Positions 34,857 to 44,354 are shown, numbered from the stretch's first letter. The stretch: 64,000 bases of DNA from JANMGV01 sp037440405 (GCA_037440405.1 JBBIUE010000006.1:1-64000); one strand, 5' to 3'. The notes: generated by a model from the sequence alone, not told the origin. Program-made: numbers and translations.

Positions 34857-36035
34857 ATGCATCGACTTACACTCGTTTCATTATTCATCGCTTGCCTCTT
34901 GAATCAAGGCTCAACTCTGTTCGCTCAGCGTGAGCAATCTCTCCCTGCAAGAAGCGATGTGATCGCAGTCGTTACAGCCGCCGAAAAGGCTAAAGAAGTT
35001 GCAGGAAGCGTAACGATGGTTGTCTCGGACCGCGACGTTCTTCACTTCCATGCATCTGGTTTTGCCGACGTCGAAGCCGAACATCCCATGCAACCGGATT
35101 CGATTTTTTGGATCGCATCCATGACGAAACCACTGACAGGAGCTTGCTTGATGATGCTCGTGGACGAAGGAAAAGTAGCTTTGGACGATCCCATATCCAA
35201 GTACCTTTCGGAACTAGATTCGCTCCGGATGCGAAATGGCGAGGCACCTGTGATCACCATCCGTCATTTGTTGACGCACACGTCGGGGATGTCGGAATTG
35301 CCTTCGGCGGAAGCGTATACGGCCAAGACGCTAAGAGAAGCCGTTCAACGCTATGCAAAGTTGGAAGTGATGTTTGAGCCGGGGTCGAAGTGGCAATACA
35401 GTCAAACCAGTATCAACACTGCCGCACGCGTGATCGAAGTCGTATCGGGACAATCGTTTGACGTATTCATGGATGAACGCTTGTGCCGCCCCCTCGGAAT
35501 GACCGACACGACGTTTTATCTGACGGATGAACAACTTCTGCGACTGGCGAAATCGTATTCCAAGAATGCATCTGGAGACCTTGAGTTGGCCGAATTGCGC
35601 ATTCTTGTAGGTCGCTCGCCAACCGATCGCGACCGATTCCCAGCTGCCAACGGCGGTGCTTTTTCGACCGCATCCGATTACGCTCGATTCTGCCAAATGT
35701 TGCTGAACAACGGTGCTTTCGGTGGAACGCGGATCCTATCCGAGGAGGCGGTGAAAACGATGTCTACCATTCACACTGGGGATTTGGTTACCGGATTTAC
35801 TCCTGGAAATGGTTGGGGCATCGGATGCTGCGTCATTCGCGAGCCGCAGGGAATCACGGAAGACCTATCGCCCGGGAGTTTCGGTCACGGAGGTGCATAT
35901 GGAACGCAAGCATGGATCGATCCCGCTAAGAAGCAAGCTTACATTTTAATGGTTCAGCGGGCGAACTTTCCAAATGCCGATGGATCAGAATTGCGACATC
36001 GATTTCAGAAAGCCGCCGCGTCGCTGGTTCGTTAA
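34857..36035 (+). CDS. Exported serine hydrolase, class C beta-lactamase family
   Basis: A 392-residue protein with a signal peptide (LVSLFIACLLNQGSTLFAQ). The fold is that of class C beta-lactamases, DD-peptidases and esterases. The catalytic SxxK is SMTK (Ser88, Lys91), the second motif is Tyr181 in YSQTSIN, and the third KTG-like motif is HGG in FGHGGAYGT (about 341). The HLLTHTSGM segment is typical of the family. HGG in place of KTG is common in esterase and peptidase members, so resistance to beta-lactams should not be assumed. The start is ATG 34857; an upstream TTG at 34818 is less likely. A 16-bp tandem duplication covers the stop codon. Confidence 0.85.
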   Translation: MHRLTLVSLFIACLLNQGSTLFAQREQSLPARSDVIAVVTAAEKAKEVAGSVTMVVSDRDVLHFHASGFADVEAEHPMQPDSIFWIASMTKPLTGACLMMLVDEGKVALDDPISKYLSELDSLRMRNGEAPVITIRHLLTHTSGMSELPSAEAYTAKTLREAVQRYAKLEVMFEPGSKWQYSQTSINTAARVIEVVSGQSFDVFMDERLCRPLGMTDTTFYLTDEQLLRLAKSYSKNASGDLELAELRILVGRSPTDRDRFPAANGGAFSTASDYARFCQMLLNNGAFGGTRILSEEAVKTMSTIHTGDLVTGFTPGNGWGIGCCVIREPQGITEDLSPGSFGHGGAYGTQAWIDPAKKQAYILMVQRANFPNADGSELRHRFQKAAASLVR

Positions 36036-36052
36036 GTCGCTGGTTCGTTAAA
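36021..36052. repeat. 16-bp tandem duplication at a stop codon
   Basis: TCGCTGGTTCGTTAAG at 36021-36036 is followed directly by TCGCTGGTTCGTTAAA, identical but for the last base. The first copy holds the last codons and stop of the serine hydrolase gene, so the protein is unchanged and only the 3' untranslated region gained bases. Confidence 0.85.
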
Positions 36053-36111
36053 GTGCGTCGAAACCCCACTTGCTCAAACTGAGAGAAAAGAGCGGCCCGG
36101 ACTTTTATCCG

Positions 36112-37050
36112 CTAGATTTTCGCACCCACTCCTCGAGTCAGTGCCATGAACGCTGATTCGAGGTTGGTTTCTTCTTCAGCGAAGTGTTTAATGCGGATAC
36201 CGCGAGCGATCATTTCGCCTGCTAGGTCGGCATAATCTTCATGGCCGACCTTCAACGTTACGCGAATCCGACCACGTTGTTCTTCAATCTTGTCGACGAT
36301 CGCTTGGTTGCTGAGAACCTTGGTGACCTCGGCCAGTTGGCTGGGATCGGCGGGCTCGATAAGAATGACCATTTGAGGCCGCACACGACGGATGACGTCC
36401 TCGACTTCCTCGTTCACGTCCAATTGCCCCCGATCGATGATGCCGACCTTGTTGCAGATGTCGGCAAGCTCCGGAAGAATGTGGCTGGAGACGACAATCG
36501 TTTTCCCCATCTGGCCGAGACGTCGGAGGAGGTTCCGCATCTCGATGCGAGCACGCGGATCAAGGCCGCTGAGGGGTTCGTCGAGCAACAGGACGGCTGG
36601 GTCGTGAAGCAGCGTGCGGGCCAACCCCAGCCGTTGCGTTTGACCACGAGATAACGTGTTGGCATAGGCCTCTCGCTTGAAATCGAGATCGACGATTTCC
36701 AGCATCTCGTTGCACCTCTTACGCCGTTCCGGTCCATGAATCCGATAGGCGGCGGCAAAGAACTCGAGATACTCAATGACCGTCATGTCGTCATAAACGC
36801 CGAAGAAGTCTGGCATGAATCCAACGAGTCGCCGAATCTCCTTGGGGTGAGTGTAAATGGAATGGCCACAGACATAGGCCTCTCCATAGGTTGGAGCCAA
36901 TAGCGTTGCAACGATGCGCATGGTCGTTGTCTTGCCGGCACCGTTTGGTCCGATAAAGCCGAACAAGTCACCCGCACTCAAGTCGAGGTTGATGCCTTTG
37001 ATGGCATACATGTCGTCGTATTTTTTTGTGAGATTGACAGTTTTGATCAC
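36112..37050 (-). CDS. ABC transporter ATP-binding protein
   Basis: A 312-residue ABC ATPase. Walker A is GPNGAGKTT (about 34-42), the signature is LSRGQTQRLGLARTLL, and Walker B is AVLLLDEPLSGLDP; the H-loop region is VVSSHILPELADICN. The C-terminal 90 residues form the accessory domain usual in drug, Cu-ring or gliding-type exporters (DRA family). It starts at GTG 37050, overlapping the stop of the preceding gene (GTGA), so the two are translationally coupled. No ABC permease gene is adjacent, so the membrane partner may be the two-helix protein just upstream or encoded elsewhere. Confidence 0.9.
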   Translation of the reverse strand: MIKTVNLTKKYDDMYAIKGINLDLSAGDLFGFIGPNGAGKTTTMRIVATLLAPTYGEAYVCGHSIYTHPKEIRRLVGFMPDFFGVYDDMTVIEYLEFFAAAYRIHGPERRKRCNEMLEIVDLDFKREAYANTLSRGQTQRLGLARTLLHDPAVLLLDEPLSGLDPRARIEMRNLLRRLGQMGKTIVVSSHILPELADICNKVGIIDRGQLDVNEEVEDVIRRVRPQMVILIEPADPSQLAEVTKVLSNQAIVDKIEEQRGRIRVTLKVGHEDYADLAGEMIARGIRIKHFAEEETNLESAFMALTRGVGAKI

Positions 37051-39260
37051 GGAGCTGTACTCGATTTAGGCGTGGAACTCAGTCCAATATCGACGGGGAT
37101 CACCATGCGCACCCAACATTCACGTCTTCCCGGAGCGATCGGTGAAGGAGTGCTATGACTGGTCACTTCGATTTCCGTCGTTGGTATCTCCAAGCGACCA
37201 AATACAATCGCACGGTTCAACCGTAAAAGGTCAGAAAGGTCCATCGATTGAAGGTATCGATGGGTTAATTCGGTATAGGTGGTTCCACCCGCAGCACGAT
37301 GAAATAAAAGCATCTCCATGAGTCGTTGCGTATCCTCGCGTTCCAACGGCTGCCACTTGCTACCTTTCTCATTGCCATCAACAATTCGCCGTCGCTGAAG
37401 CTGGCGTGCCAAATCTTTTGGAGTGACGCTGATAGAAAACTCGATTCGCTGTCCAGGAACAATCCGCGTTGGCAACGAATATTGCCAATTGCGGAACATC
37501 ACGACAGCATTCAGGAGGTCACATTCAAGGGGTTGGATCCATTGACCAGACAACAAATCGGAACCTGGCACCAATCCAAGGTGGGTTCCCGAAAAATCTA
37601 AACCTGACTCTCCGCTCCAGCTTGCCTCAATGGCTTTCGTTCCTGCCAACGGTATCCCCAAGCCTTTCAACCTATCAGCACTGCCATTCTCTCGAACGAT
37701 TTGATAATGAGGCATCCCTTGATCGGTCATCACAGAAGATTCGAACCCTCCTAGTCCTTTCCCCGGCAATCCGGACCATAGGCTCGAACACATGCGGGAA
37801 GTCGACGCAGGGGCTTTGACGACGGTCTCGCTTCGGGCGCGAACAGTAACGTCGCGCAACTCCTGAACGCCCGAATAGATATGAAACCACGAGCGCGACT
37901 TAGCGAGGCTCGTCGCTGCATCGACATCCCATACAGTGCATTCGTTGACGATCGTTCCGCTTGGCTTCCATTGATTCCGGAGGCTCGCATAGCTGACACA
38001 TGCGATACTCGCTACCATTGCCAAGCTCATCCATGTCCACGAAGTTTTGCGCAGTCTGCGGACGAAAAGGAAATAGTCGAGGGGCCCAATCCAAAGGATG
38101 ATTCCCAATAGGAGAACAGCCATCCAGGTCAGTCCCGCAATCTGGACGGACGGGAAGAAGTCGAGCGTTGCCCTCAATTGGCCGGACAGATCATCAAATC
38201 CAAACTGACTGATCTGTCCGCTTCGTGACTCTTGTGGGCTCGTCCATTGTTCCCATTGGCTTGGCATCAACCGCCGCAGCAGCGCCGGACGATCTTCCCA
38301 ATTGGCCAGACTGCCGGAGCCGATGTCGGTTGCTACGAAAACAACTTGGCCAAAACCATGGGCGCGACGAACAACCAAAGGAATCGATTCTCTTGTCCGC
38401 GTGACGAGTGAAATATCCGGAACGACGGATTCGACGGCGATGCGAGTGCAGTCAAGCGAGTCGATGCGATGACTGGAGCCGATCCAGGACTCGATGGGCC
38501 CGCCACTAACATCCTTTTTGACATCGAGGATCGAACCGGGAAGCAAGGACGCAATCCACGATACCGCTCCAACTCGCTCTCCATTCTTTCCGACGGAAAC
38601 GACAACGCGGCCACCGAACTGAACCCAATCGATGATCGCTTTCGACTGCCGCTCCGATACTCCCTCAAACCAAGTCGTGTCCGTTGCAATCAGCAACAAA
38701 TCGACACCACGGTATCCATCGAAATGCTCTGGCAATTCTTGCGGCTGCTCCAATACCGTCGTCACAAAGGACGACAGTGGATTACCTGGAGTCCGAGTCG
38801 CCAAAGATTCGACTCCCATTGAAGAGCCGAGGCAGACTACCCACGGATGGGTTGCTGGCAAAACGATTCCACGATCTTCTTGTATTGAGTGTTGGACCAG
38901 AGTCTCTGGCGTGCCCGTCGACCGACGAAGCTCAGCACGAATGGGAGAATTCGAACGCCCGTGCGGAACATAAACTTCGATGTGCTGGCTGTTGCCGGAA
39001 GGTGAAATATCCTCTAACACGAACTGAACAGCAACTCCATCTCCATCAACCGAATGGATCTCAGCATCTGCCTTTTCGACGGGCTGATTGATTCGGAGAC
39101 GATGCCGTGTCGGAAAACCAACCTTCCAAGTTCCGGACAGTCCGATTTCAACCGACCCAGATGCGCTGAGTTGGCTCGATTGTTCTTGGCCGCTGACCGA
39201 GTTGCATCTAGCTGCAAGCAAACTGACGCAGACAAGCGATAATAGCGATCCGATTCGCAT
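37047..39260 (-). CDS. Large membrane protein coupled to an ABC ATPase
   Basis: A 737-residue protein from ATG 39260 with a signal peptide (IGSLLSLVCVSLLAA). The first 370 residues are extracytoplasmic; the segment VDLLLIATDTTWFEGVSERQ followed by FGGRVVVSVGKNGE resembles a glutamine-amidotransferase-like or GldG-type fold. Two membrane helices follow (about 373-393 and 407-427), with the remaining 310 residues after them. No named family can be assigned. Starts at 39317 (ATG) and 39362 (TTG, touching the DUF1080 stop) are possible alternatives. It is coupled to the ABC ATPase downstream and follows the DUF1080 gene, suggesting one operon and a role in that transport or envelope system. Confidence 0.65.
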   Translation of the reverse strand: MRIGSLLSLVCVSLLAARCNSVSGQEQSSQLSASGSVEIGLSGTWKVGFPTRHRLRINQPVEKADAEIHSVDGDGVAVQFVLEDISPSGNSQHIEVYVPHGRSNSPIRAELRRSTGTPETLVQHSIQEDRGIVLPATHPWVVCLGSSMGVESLATRTPGNPLSSFVTTVLEQPQELPEHFDGYRGVDLLLIATDTTWFEGVSERQSKAIIDWVQFGGRVVVSVGKNGERVGAVSWIASLLPGSILDVKKDVSGGPIESWIGSSHRIDSLDCTRIAVESVVPDISLVTRTRESIPLVVRRAHGFGQVVFVATDIGSGSLANWEDRPALLRRLMPSQWEQWTSPQESRSGQISQFGFDDLSGQLRATLDFFPSVQIAGLTWMAVLLLGIILWIGPLDYFLFVRRLRKTSWTWMSLAMVASIACVSYASLRNQWKPSGTIVNECTVWDVDAATSLAKSRSWFHIYSGVQELRDVTVRARSETVVKAPASTSRMCSSLWSGLPGKGLGGFESSVMTDQGMPHYQIVRENGSADRLKGLGIPLAGTKAIEASWSGESGLDFSGTHLGLVPGSDLLSGQWIQPLECDLLNAVVMFRNWQYSLPTRIVPGQRIEFSISVTPKDLARQLQRRRIVDGNEKGSKWQPLEREDTQRLMEMLLFHRAAGGTTYTELTHRYLQSMDLSDLLRLNRAIVFGRLEIPTTEIEVTSHSTPSPIAPGRRECWVRMVIPVDIGLSSTPKSSTAP

Positions 39261-39358
39261 TTGCAACCATGAAGATGGATTCCGATGCAAGACGGGATGA
39301 AACCTTGCGAGCCGCATCGGACAGACGCCAAACCATGGAAAAAGGCGAGGAAAGAAGA

Positions 39359-40029
39359 TCAATCAGACAGTTTCTTCACGCGAAGATTTTTGAAATAGAC
39401 GAGACTCTTCGGATCGTGAGCCTGCAATGCAAAGGTCCCCTCACCTAAGCGACGTTCGAAGTTGTTATCGAATGCCTTCTTGTTTTCTGGTTCGGTGTAA
39501 TCCACCATGACCTGACCGTTGACTTTGAGGACAATGTGACGCCCCTCGACGATGATCTCTTGGGTATACCATTCATCATCTTTCAGCGGCGGTTCTGCGA
39601 CATCCTGAACTCCGTACAGGCCGCTCGACTTCTTCGGATCCCCATGGGAAACGTTCACCTGACACTCATAACCATACTTTGGCCAGCCATTTTCCTGATA
39701 CTTTGTGTGAAAATAGATGCCCGAATTGCTTCCAGGTGTCGTCTTTACTTCGGCCTTGAAATGGAAGTTCTTGAATGGCTGCAACTCGCCGATGTAAAAC
39801 AAGTGGCTACGTTCCCCATAGCAGACCAAACAGCCATCCTTCACTTTCCAACTATCGATGTTCTCGTTGGCTTTCCAGCCATCCAAAGTTTCACCGTCGA
39901 AGATAGACACAAATCCCTCTTCATCTCCCGAGGCAGAATCGTCACCGCGAACGAAGTGCGGGAGGATACTGAACAACGCGAAACCAACCAAAGGTACNNN
40001 NNNNNNNCGTGAAGGAATAACCGTTTCAA
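39359..40029 (-). CDS. DUF1080 (3-keto-disaccharide hydrolase family) protein, crossing an assembly gap
   Basis: Secreted concanavalin-like protein with FVSIFDGETLDGWK, SWKVKDGCLVCYG, GSNSGIYFH, PKYGYECQVNV and WYTQEIIVEGRHIVLKVNG, the standard DUF1080 order; 210 residues are visible from position 39991. The family acts on 3-keto-glycosides or as a carbohydrate-binding module. The N-terminus runs into ten Ns at 39998-40007. Beyond them a TTG-start MKRLFLH lies in a frame that does not join with ten bases but would join with a gap of length 2 modulo 3, completing a signal peptide (MKRLFLH...VPLVGFALFSILPHF). The real gap length is therefore probably not ten. Confidence 0.85.
39998..40007. other. 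Assembly gap of ten Ns
   Basis: Ten undetermined bases inside the 5' end of the DUF1080 gene. The sequences on both sides look like one signal-peptide coding region, but in different frames across exactly ten bases. Confidence 0.9.
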
Positions 40030-40111
40030 GACTGGAATTCTCTAGTGTAGACGAATTTTCAATTGCTTACAGGGACACTGAGCGAGACAACCAAGCGAAC
40101 GAAAATAAACG

Positions 40112-40513
40112 TCACTTGCCTTCGACGTTGCCGCCCGGTAGCTTTCCAGCCTTAATCTTGTCTCCAAACGTCTCGCCGTCTTTGGCGGTCTTTTCGGCAA
40201 CTTTCTTGAAGGCGGCCTCAATCTCTTCCTTGCACTTTTCCGGTTCTTTCTTGAAGCGATCGGGAGGGAAATCCTTTTTTCGAAGGAATTCGGCAACCGC
40301 TTCGCCATACTCATTGCGAATCTTCTTGTTTTCATCCTTGACGTGACAGACATTGCATTTGGCTTCATCCGCCAGCGCCTTGAACTCCTCGTTCTCCGAT
40401 GACTTCACGTAGGTTTCCGTGAACTGATCGTTGAACTGCTTGATGGCCCAAACGGGAGAAAGAGTCCAAGCTGCGATCGATGCAAACCACGCCAAAGTAA
40501 AAAGCCTTCTCAT
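40112..40513 (-). CDS. Small exported monohaem cytochrome c-like protein
   Basis: A 133-residue protein with a signal peptide (LFTLAWFASIAAWTLSPVWA) and one haem c motif, CNVCH (residues 53-57). The rest is rich in Lys/Glu and helical (FKKEPEKCKEEIEAAFKKVAEK). The ATG at 40513 is chosen because GGAGG lies nine bases before it. It is not a known electron carrier family but resembles small planctomycete proteins with a single CxxCH. It lies between the DUF1080 gene (downstream) and the kinase gene (upstream), all on the minus strand, though spacing of about 80-150 bases leaves operon membership open. Likely periplasmic. Confidence 0.8.
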   Translation of the reverse strand: MRRLFTLAWFASIAAWTLSPVWAIKQFNDQFTETYVKSSENEEFKALADEAKCNVCHVKDENKKIRNEYGEAVAEFLRKKDFPPDRFKKEPEKCKEEIEAAFKKVAEKTAKDGETFGDKIKAGKLPGGNVEGK

Positions 40514-40660
40514 CAACATGAACCTCCAGCAGGAATGAACAGTACCCAAAATGCAAGCCTACAGCCACCATGTCGGTTTCGGCAGGTATGCCATGTCTCT
40601 TGATTTAAGACAAATGTCCAGCAAGTGTCAAATCACCCCCCAAGAGTGTTTTCCGCATGA

Positions 40661-43240
40661 TTACTTCGGCAGGAAGCTTTCGTCAAAGCCAGGTTGATAG
40701 TCGCCAAGACGTTGACGAAATGTCGCAATCGGCTGATTGAGGTAATCAGGCCTACGGGGAAGGGGGGAAATCCATCGAACGTAGCCTTCGACGCCTGACT
40801 CAAGCGGGTTCATTTCCGCCAAGGTCTCGAACGGCAAACGAACGAACATGCCTTCTGCATTGGTGACCTCCATCCAATCTTGAATGGTCTCATCGTAGGC
40901 GTTGTCGCTTCCACGAAGTTCAACCATTTTTCGGAAATCCAGGTCGTTGGGAAGTCCGTCGATGCGGACATAGGCCGAATCATTGCCGCACCAGAAGACC
41001 GAATTGTTCGCATGGCGAACTAAATTCGCTGGAAACTTCCGAGCTTCGGAATAGGACAAAATCGCAAATGGCCCACCGCTGATGGAAGTGACCCGATCCA
41101 TTTGAACGCGGACCGTCGGGCTACTGCGGCTCTTCACCGACAATCCACCCAATTCCAAGAGTGAACCATCGATGGCGATCAACACGTTCCTCATGGTTAC
41201 TTCACTGCGTCTGGTCTCAACCATGCGCAAGATATCGCAAGGACCTCGCACCACGGAGTTCTCGAAGCGCAGGCGAAGCGGGTCGGATGCACCGCCTCCC
41301 GTCCCATTGCCAGTCAGCGTTAGCCCAATTACGGCAGGCCGCTTTTGAATCGCCGCATGCGCAATTCGAAAGGAACATTGTTCGAAACGGACTTGAGTTC
41401 CTTCCTGAACCGAAAAGAGGGACTCCCAATTCGAATCTGCGTTCTGAGTCCATTCAAAATCAATACCGTGAAAATCGATTTCCGACGAACCAATCTGAAT
41501 CACACTTGACTGCCGATCTACGGTCGCGTCCGCGACGACTCGAAGCTTGGGACGGTACCCCGTAGCAGCCGTCACTCGGAGTCGATGCTGGGGCAGCTCG
41601 ATCGGAGATATCCTCAGCTCATCGGCGAGAATGACAATATCGCGAACTTCAGGGTGCTGAACTGCGTACTCGATGGCGGCTGGCAGATCGGAAGCCGTCG
41701 GAACTCCATCGCGATTGAGTTGAACGTCAATCCTCGGATCGATATAAACGGTGACGCCACTGCGGTCAAGTTGCACGCTCTCTGCGTTGGCCGGTCGCTG
41801 AGAAAGCCCCTCTCCTGATTCCTGGTTGGGTTCGGTTTTCGCGACAAGGGGACTCCCACTCGCATTCAACATTTGCTTCGCAGAAGGCTCGGCGGCAAGC
41901 TCGCTATTTATAGGCCGACTTGAACTCTCGCGATCCGTCGATTCCAAAGATGGAGGATTGGTGGCAGTTGCTGCAGCCGCCGTCTCCAGGTCCAACAACG
42001 TATCGTCGGCAACACGAGACGGATAGCTTCCGGTACTGGCGAGAGCTGGGAGTGGGTAGTTGTTCTTCCAAGCAGGCTCGAAATAGAGAAAAGCGGTGAC
42101 CGCCGCCCCCGCTAGAATGGTTATCAGCCAGGGACGAGTCAATTCCCAAGGAGTCTTCTTCGACCATTGAGCAACCACCGGTAAGGTGGGCAGGTTCGAC
42201 CGACACTTTGGCAACTGTTCAATTTCCGCCAACAATTGTAAGTCGCCGACGAGATCTCGAGGAGTTTGATAGCGGTCGCTTGGCTTCTTCGCCATCAGCT
42301 TGAACAAGATGGCGACCAGGTCAGGCGACAGGTCATCGCGGTAGGCTCGGGGATCAGGCGGATTCTCGCTGGTGTGCATGAAGACTTTTTGCACGGCCGT
42401 ACCGTCCGCGAAGGGGGGGCTGCCCGTCAACAAGAAATAGAAAGTGCAACCAAGCGAGTAAAGATCGCTGCGCACATCGGCATTGCGAGGGTCCCGAGCT
42501 TGCTCTGGCGAAACATAATCAAACGTGCCGAGAGTAACTCCACTGGCCGTGATGTCATGAGAAGATTCCAAGGCGATCGTGCGTGCCAACCCCATATCAA
42601 CGACTTTGATCTGACCATCCGGACCGACAATAATATTCGATGGCTTGATATCGCGGTGGACGATAGATCGCGACGATGCGTGGTCGAGAGCCTCCGCGAC
42701 CTGCCGAACAAAGAACACGGCATCATCGACCGCAAGTGGACCGTGGATGTTGACCCAGTCTCGAAGATTGACCCCTTCGACAAACTCGAAAACGATGTAC
42801 TTCCAATCTTCGGATTCACCGAAGTTATAGACGCGAGCGATATTGGGATGATCGAGCTTCGCCGCACTTTGGGCCTCCGCGTGAAATCGTCGGAGCGTAT
42901 CGGCATCAGGGCGAGAGGAGGGAACGACCTTCACGGCGACCGTGCGATCCAGCAGCGTATCATGACCTCGGAACACGGCTCCCATTCCGCCGCCGCCGAT
43001 TAACTCGTCCAAGACATACTGCCCAAGTTGGTTTCCTCGAAGCACCGAAGCTTGCTCTGCAATACTCTGCGGGCGAAGAAGTCCCACGGCAGGCGGGAGC
43101 GCGATACCGCTGATCACGGTTTTTTCTTCAACCGTCGGCAGGACCGCAGCGGATTCGTCTTGCGAATGCGCCTCGCTATCGGAGAACGAGGCCGATATCA
43201 AAGTATTCGGGATGGGATGAGTCGAATCGTCGCTGGGCAT
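40661..43240 (-). CDS. Membrane Ser/Thr kinase with beta-helix-like sensor region
   Basis: An 859-residue Hanks-type kinase. The domain covers about 76-335: glycine loop GGGGMGAVF, Lys104 (VAVKV), HRDIKPSN (Asp197) and KVVDMGLAR, where the usual DFG is DMG (Asp215 is kept). A membrane helix lies near 370-388 (WLITILAGAAVTAFLYFEP). The outer part (about 480-859) is a beta-rich region with repeated short strands and turns (IDFHGIDFEWTQ, VRFEQCSFRIAHA, LRFENSVVRG), typical of right-handed parallel beta-helices that bind polysaccharides. The likely role is sensing at the envelope and signalling inward. It runs divergently from the Rieske gene. Start ATG 43240. Confidence 0.88.
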   Translation of the reverse strand: MPSDDSTHPIPNTLISASFSDSEAHSQDESAAVLPTVEEKTVISGIALPPAVGLLRPQSIAEQASVLRGNQLGQYVLDELIGGGGMGAVFRGHDTLLDRTVAVKVVPSSRPDADTLRRFHAEAQSAAKLDHPNIARVYNFGESEDWKYIVFEFVEGVNLRDWVNIHGPLAVDDAVFFVRQVAEALDHASSRSIVHRDIKPSNIIVGPDGQIKVVDMGLARTIALESSHDITASGVTLGTFDYVSPEQARDPRNADVRSDLYSLGCTFYFLLTGSPPFADGTAVQKVFMHTSENPPDPRAYRDDLSPDLVAILFKLMAKKPSDRYQTPRDLVGDLQLLAEIEQLPKCRSNLPTLPVVAQWSKKTPWELTRPWLITILAGAAVTAFLYFEPAWKNNYPLPALASTGSYPSRVADDTLLDLETAAAATATNPPSLESTDRESSSRPINSELAAEPSAKQMLNASGSPLVAKTEPNQESGEGLSQRPANAESVQLDRSGVTVYIDPRIDVQLNRDGVPTASDLPAAIEYAVQHPEVRDIVILADELRISPIELPQHRLRVTAATGYRPKLRVVADATVDRQSSVIQIGSSEIDFHGIDFEWTQNADSNWESLFSVQEGTQVRFEQCSFRIAHAAIQKRPAVIGLTLTGNGTGGGASDPLRLRFENSVVRGPCDILRMVETRRSEVTMRNVLIAIDGSLLELGGLSVKSRSSPTVRVQMDRVTSISGGPFAILSYSEARKFPANLVRHANNSVFWCGNDSAYVRIDGLPNDLDFRKMVELRGSDNAYDETIQDWMEVTNAEGMFVRLPFETLAEMNPLESGVEGYVRWISPLPRRPDYLNQPIATFRQRLGDYQPGFDESFLPK

Positions 43241-43352
43241 AATTTCACGGTATCCCCCATCTGCTCAATCGTCAATTCCCTCATTCTTCCTGCCTGACGG
43301 ATTGCTCGATTTCCCCTTTCGCAAGCCGCTAGGATCAGGGAAACTTGTCGGC

Positions 43353-43688
43353 ATGAGCAAAAAAATTCGCATAGCCTCTACAGCCGACATTCCACGCAAT
43401 CAGGGGCGGGCGTTTCCCGTCGATGGGAGAATGATCGCCGTGTTTCACTGCGACGATGGCTTCTTCGCCATCGACGACCTTTGTCCCCACATGGGGGCAT
43501 CCCTCGCGGACGGCTACCTCGAAGACGGGGCGGTGGCTTGTCCCTGGCATGCTTGGCGTTTCTCCGTTCGCGACGGCACCTGGCTCGACAACAAACGACT
43601 GAAGGTCGATTGCTTCGCCGTTCACGTCGAAGGCGACGATATCTTCATCGAATGGTCAGACAAAAACGATTCGCTAAATCTCGAATGA
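43353..43688 (+). CDS. Rieske [2Fe-2S] ferredoxin-type protein
   Basis: A 111-residue protein with the Rieske cluster ligands in order, CPHMGASL (Cys, His) and ACPWHAWRF (Cys, His), near residues 45-65. This is the layout of NirD-like or dioxygenase ferredoxin components that pass electrons to an oxygenase or reductase. There is no signal peptide, so it is likely cytoplasmic. The ATG at 43353 (MSKKIRIAS) is preferred over one at 43302. The gene is isolated: no oxygenase or nitrite reductase partner is near. Its end overlaps the convergent MBL gene by 15 bases. Confidence 0.88.
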   Translation: MSKKIRIASTADIPRNQGRAFPVDGRMIAVFHCDDGFFAIDDLCPHMGASLADGYLEDGAVACPWHAWRFSVRDGTWLDNKRLKVDCFAVHVEGDDIFIEWSDKNDSLNLE

Positions 43689-44354
43689 CTCACCCGGCTG
43701 CAACACAACCGGCTCAGCCGATGTGGACGCTCGGATCGATTCCGCCCACGCCAATGCGTCCTGGGCGATTGGCGGCCAAGTATTGTAATGCGTGGGGAAT
43801 ACATGCTTCGGCTCAAGCAACCGAGTTGCTTCAATACTGTCTTCGGGGCCCATCGTGAATAAGTCGCCGATAGGGAGAATCGCCGCATCGAGTCCAACCT
43901 TTCCGATCATGGCCATGTCCCCGAAAAGGGCAGTGTCGCCAGCGTAGTAGAGCTTGCTTCCAGCTGCTTCAATGACATAACCGCCAGGATTGCCACCGTA
44001 CGTTCCATCCGGCAGCACGGAAGAGTGCCAAGCGATGGTCATCTTGACCGTTCCCCACGGCATCGTTGCTTTGCCTCCCAAATTCATTCCCAGCGTCTTC
44101 TTGACGCCGTGATGCTTCTCGAACCAACTGGCAATCTCAAAGTTGGCCACGATCGTCGCTCCACAACGATTGGCGATCGAGGCTGCATCCGACATGTGAT
44201 CGAAGTGGCCATGAGAAACCAGAATCGCGTCGACATTCAAATCATCCGGTTGCACTGGAGACGATGGATTGTCCTTCAAGAACGGATCCATCGCGATGCG
44301 CGCACCGGACGTCTCCACGAGCCATGCCGAATGTCCAAACCAAGTTATTTTCAT
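43674..44354 (-). CDS. Metal-dependent hydrolase, MBL fold (UPF0173 type)
   Basis: A 226-residue metallo-beta-lactamase-fold protein from ATG 44354. The zinc-ligand motif HGHFDH (about residues 49-54) is followed by VANFEIASWFEKHHGVKK, YYAGDTALFGDM with the aspartate ligand, and the C-terminal FPTHYNTWPPI histidine motif. Length matches the family (about 225). Substrate is unknown; members are often assigned to nucleic-acid-like or lactone substrates without proof. The three-prime end overlaps the Rieske gene on the other strand, and the PGI-like gene ends 30 bases further downstream of the start on the same strand (44385). Confidence 0.9.
   Translation of the reverse strand: MKITWFGHSAWLVETSGARIAMDPFLKDNPSSPVQPDDLNVDAILVSHGHFDHMSDAASIANRCGATIVANFEIASWFEKHHGVKKTLGMNLGGKATMPWGTVKMTIAWHSSVLPDGTYGGNPGGYVIEAAGSKLYYAGDTALFGDMAMIGKVGLDAAILPIGDLFTMGPEDSIEATRLLEPKHVFPTHYNTWPPIAQDALAWAESIRASTSAEPVVLQPGESFEI

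Noticed and set aside
34857..36035. Calling the serine hydrolase a resistance beta-lactamase
   Set aside because: The KTG box is replaced by HGG and the family is mostly esterases and peptidases; there is no resistance context.
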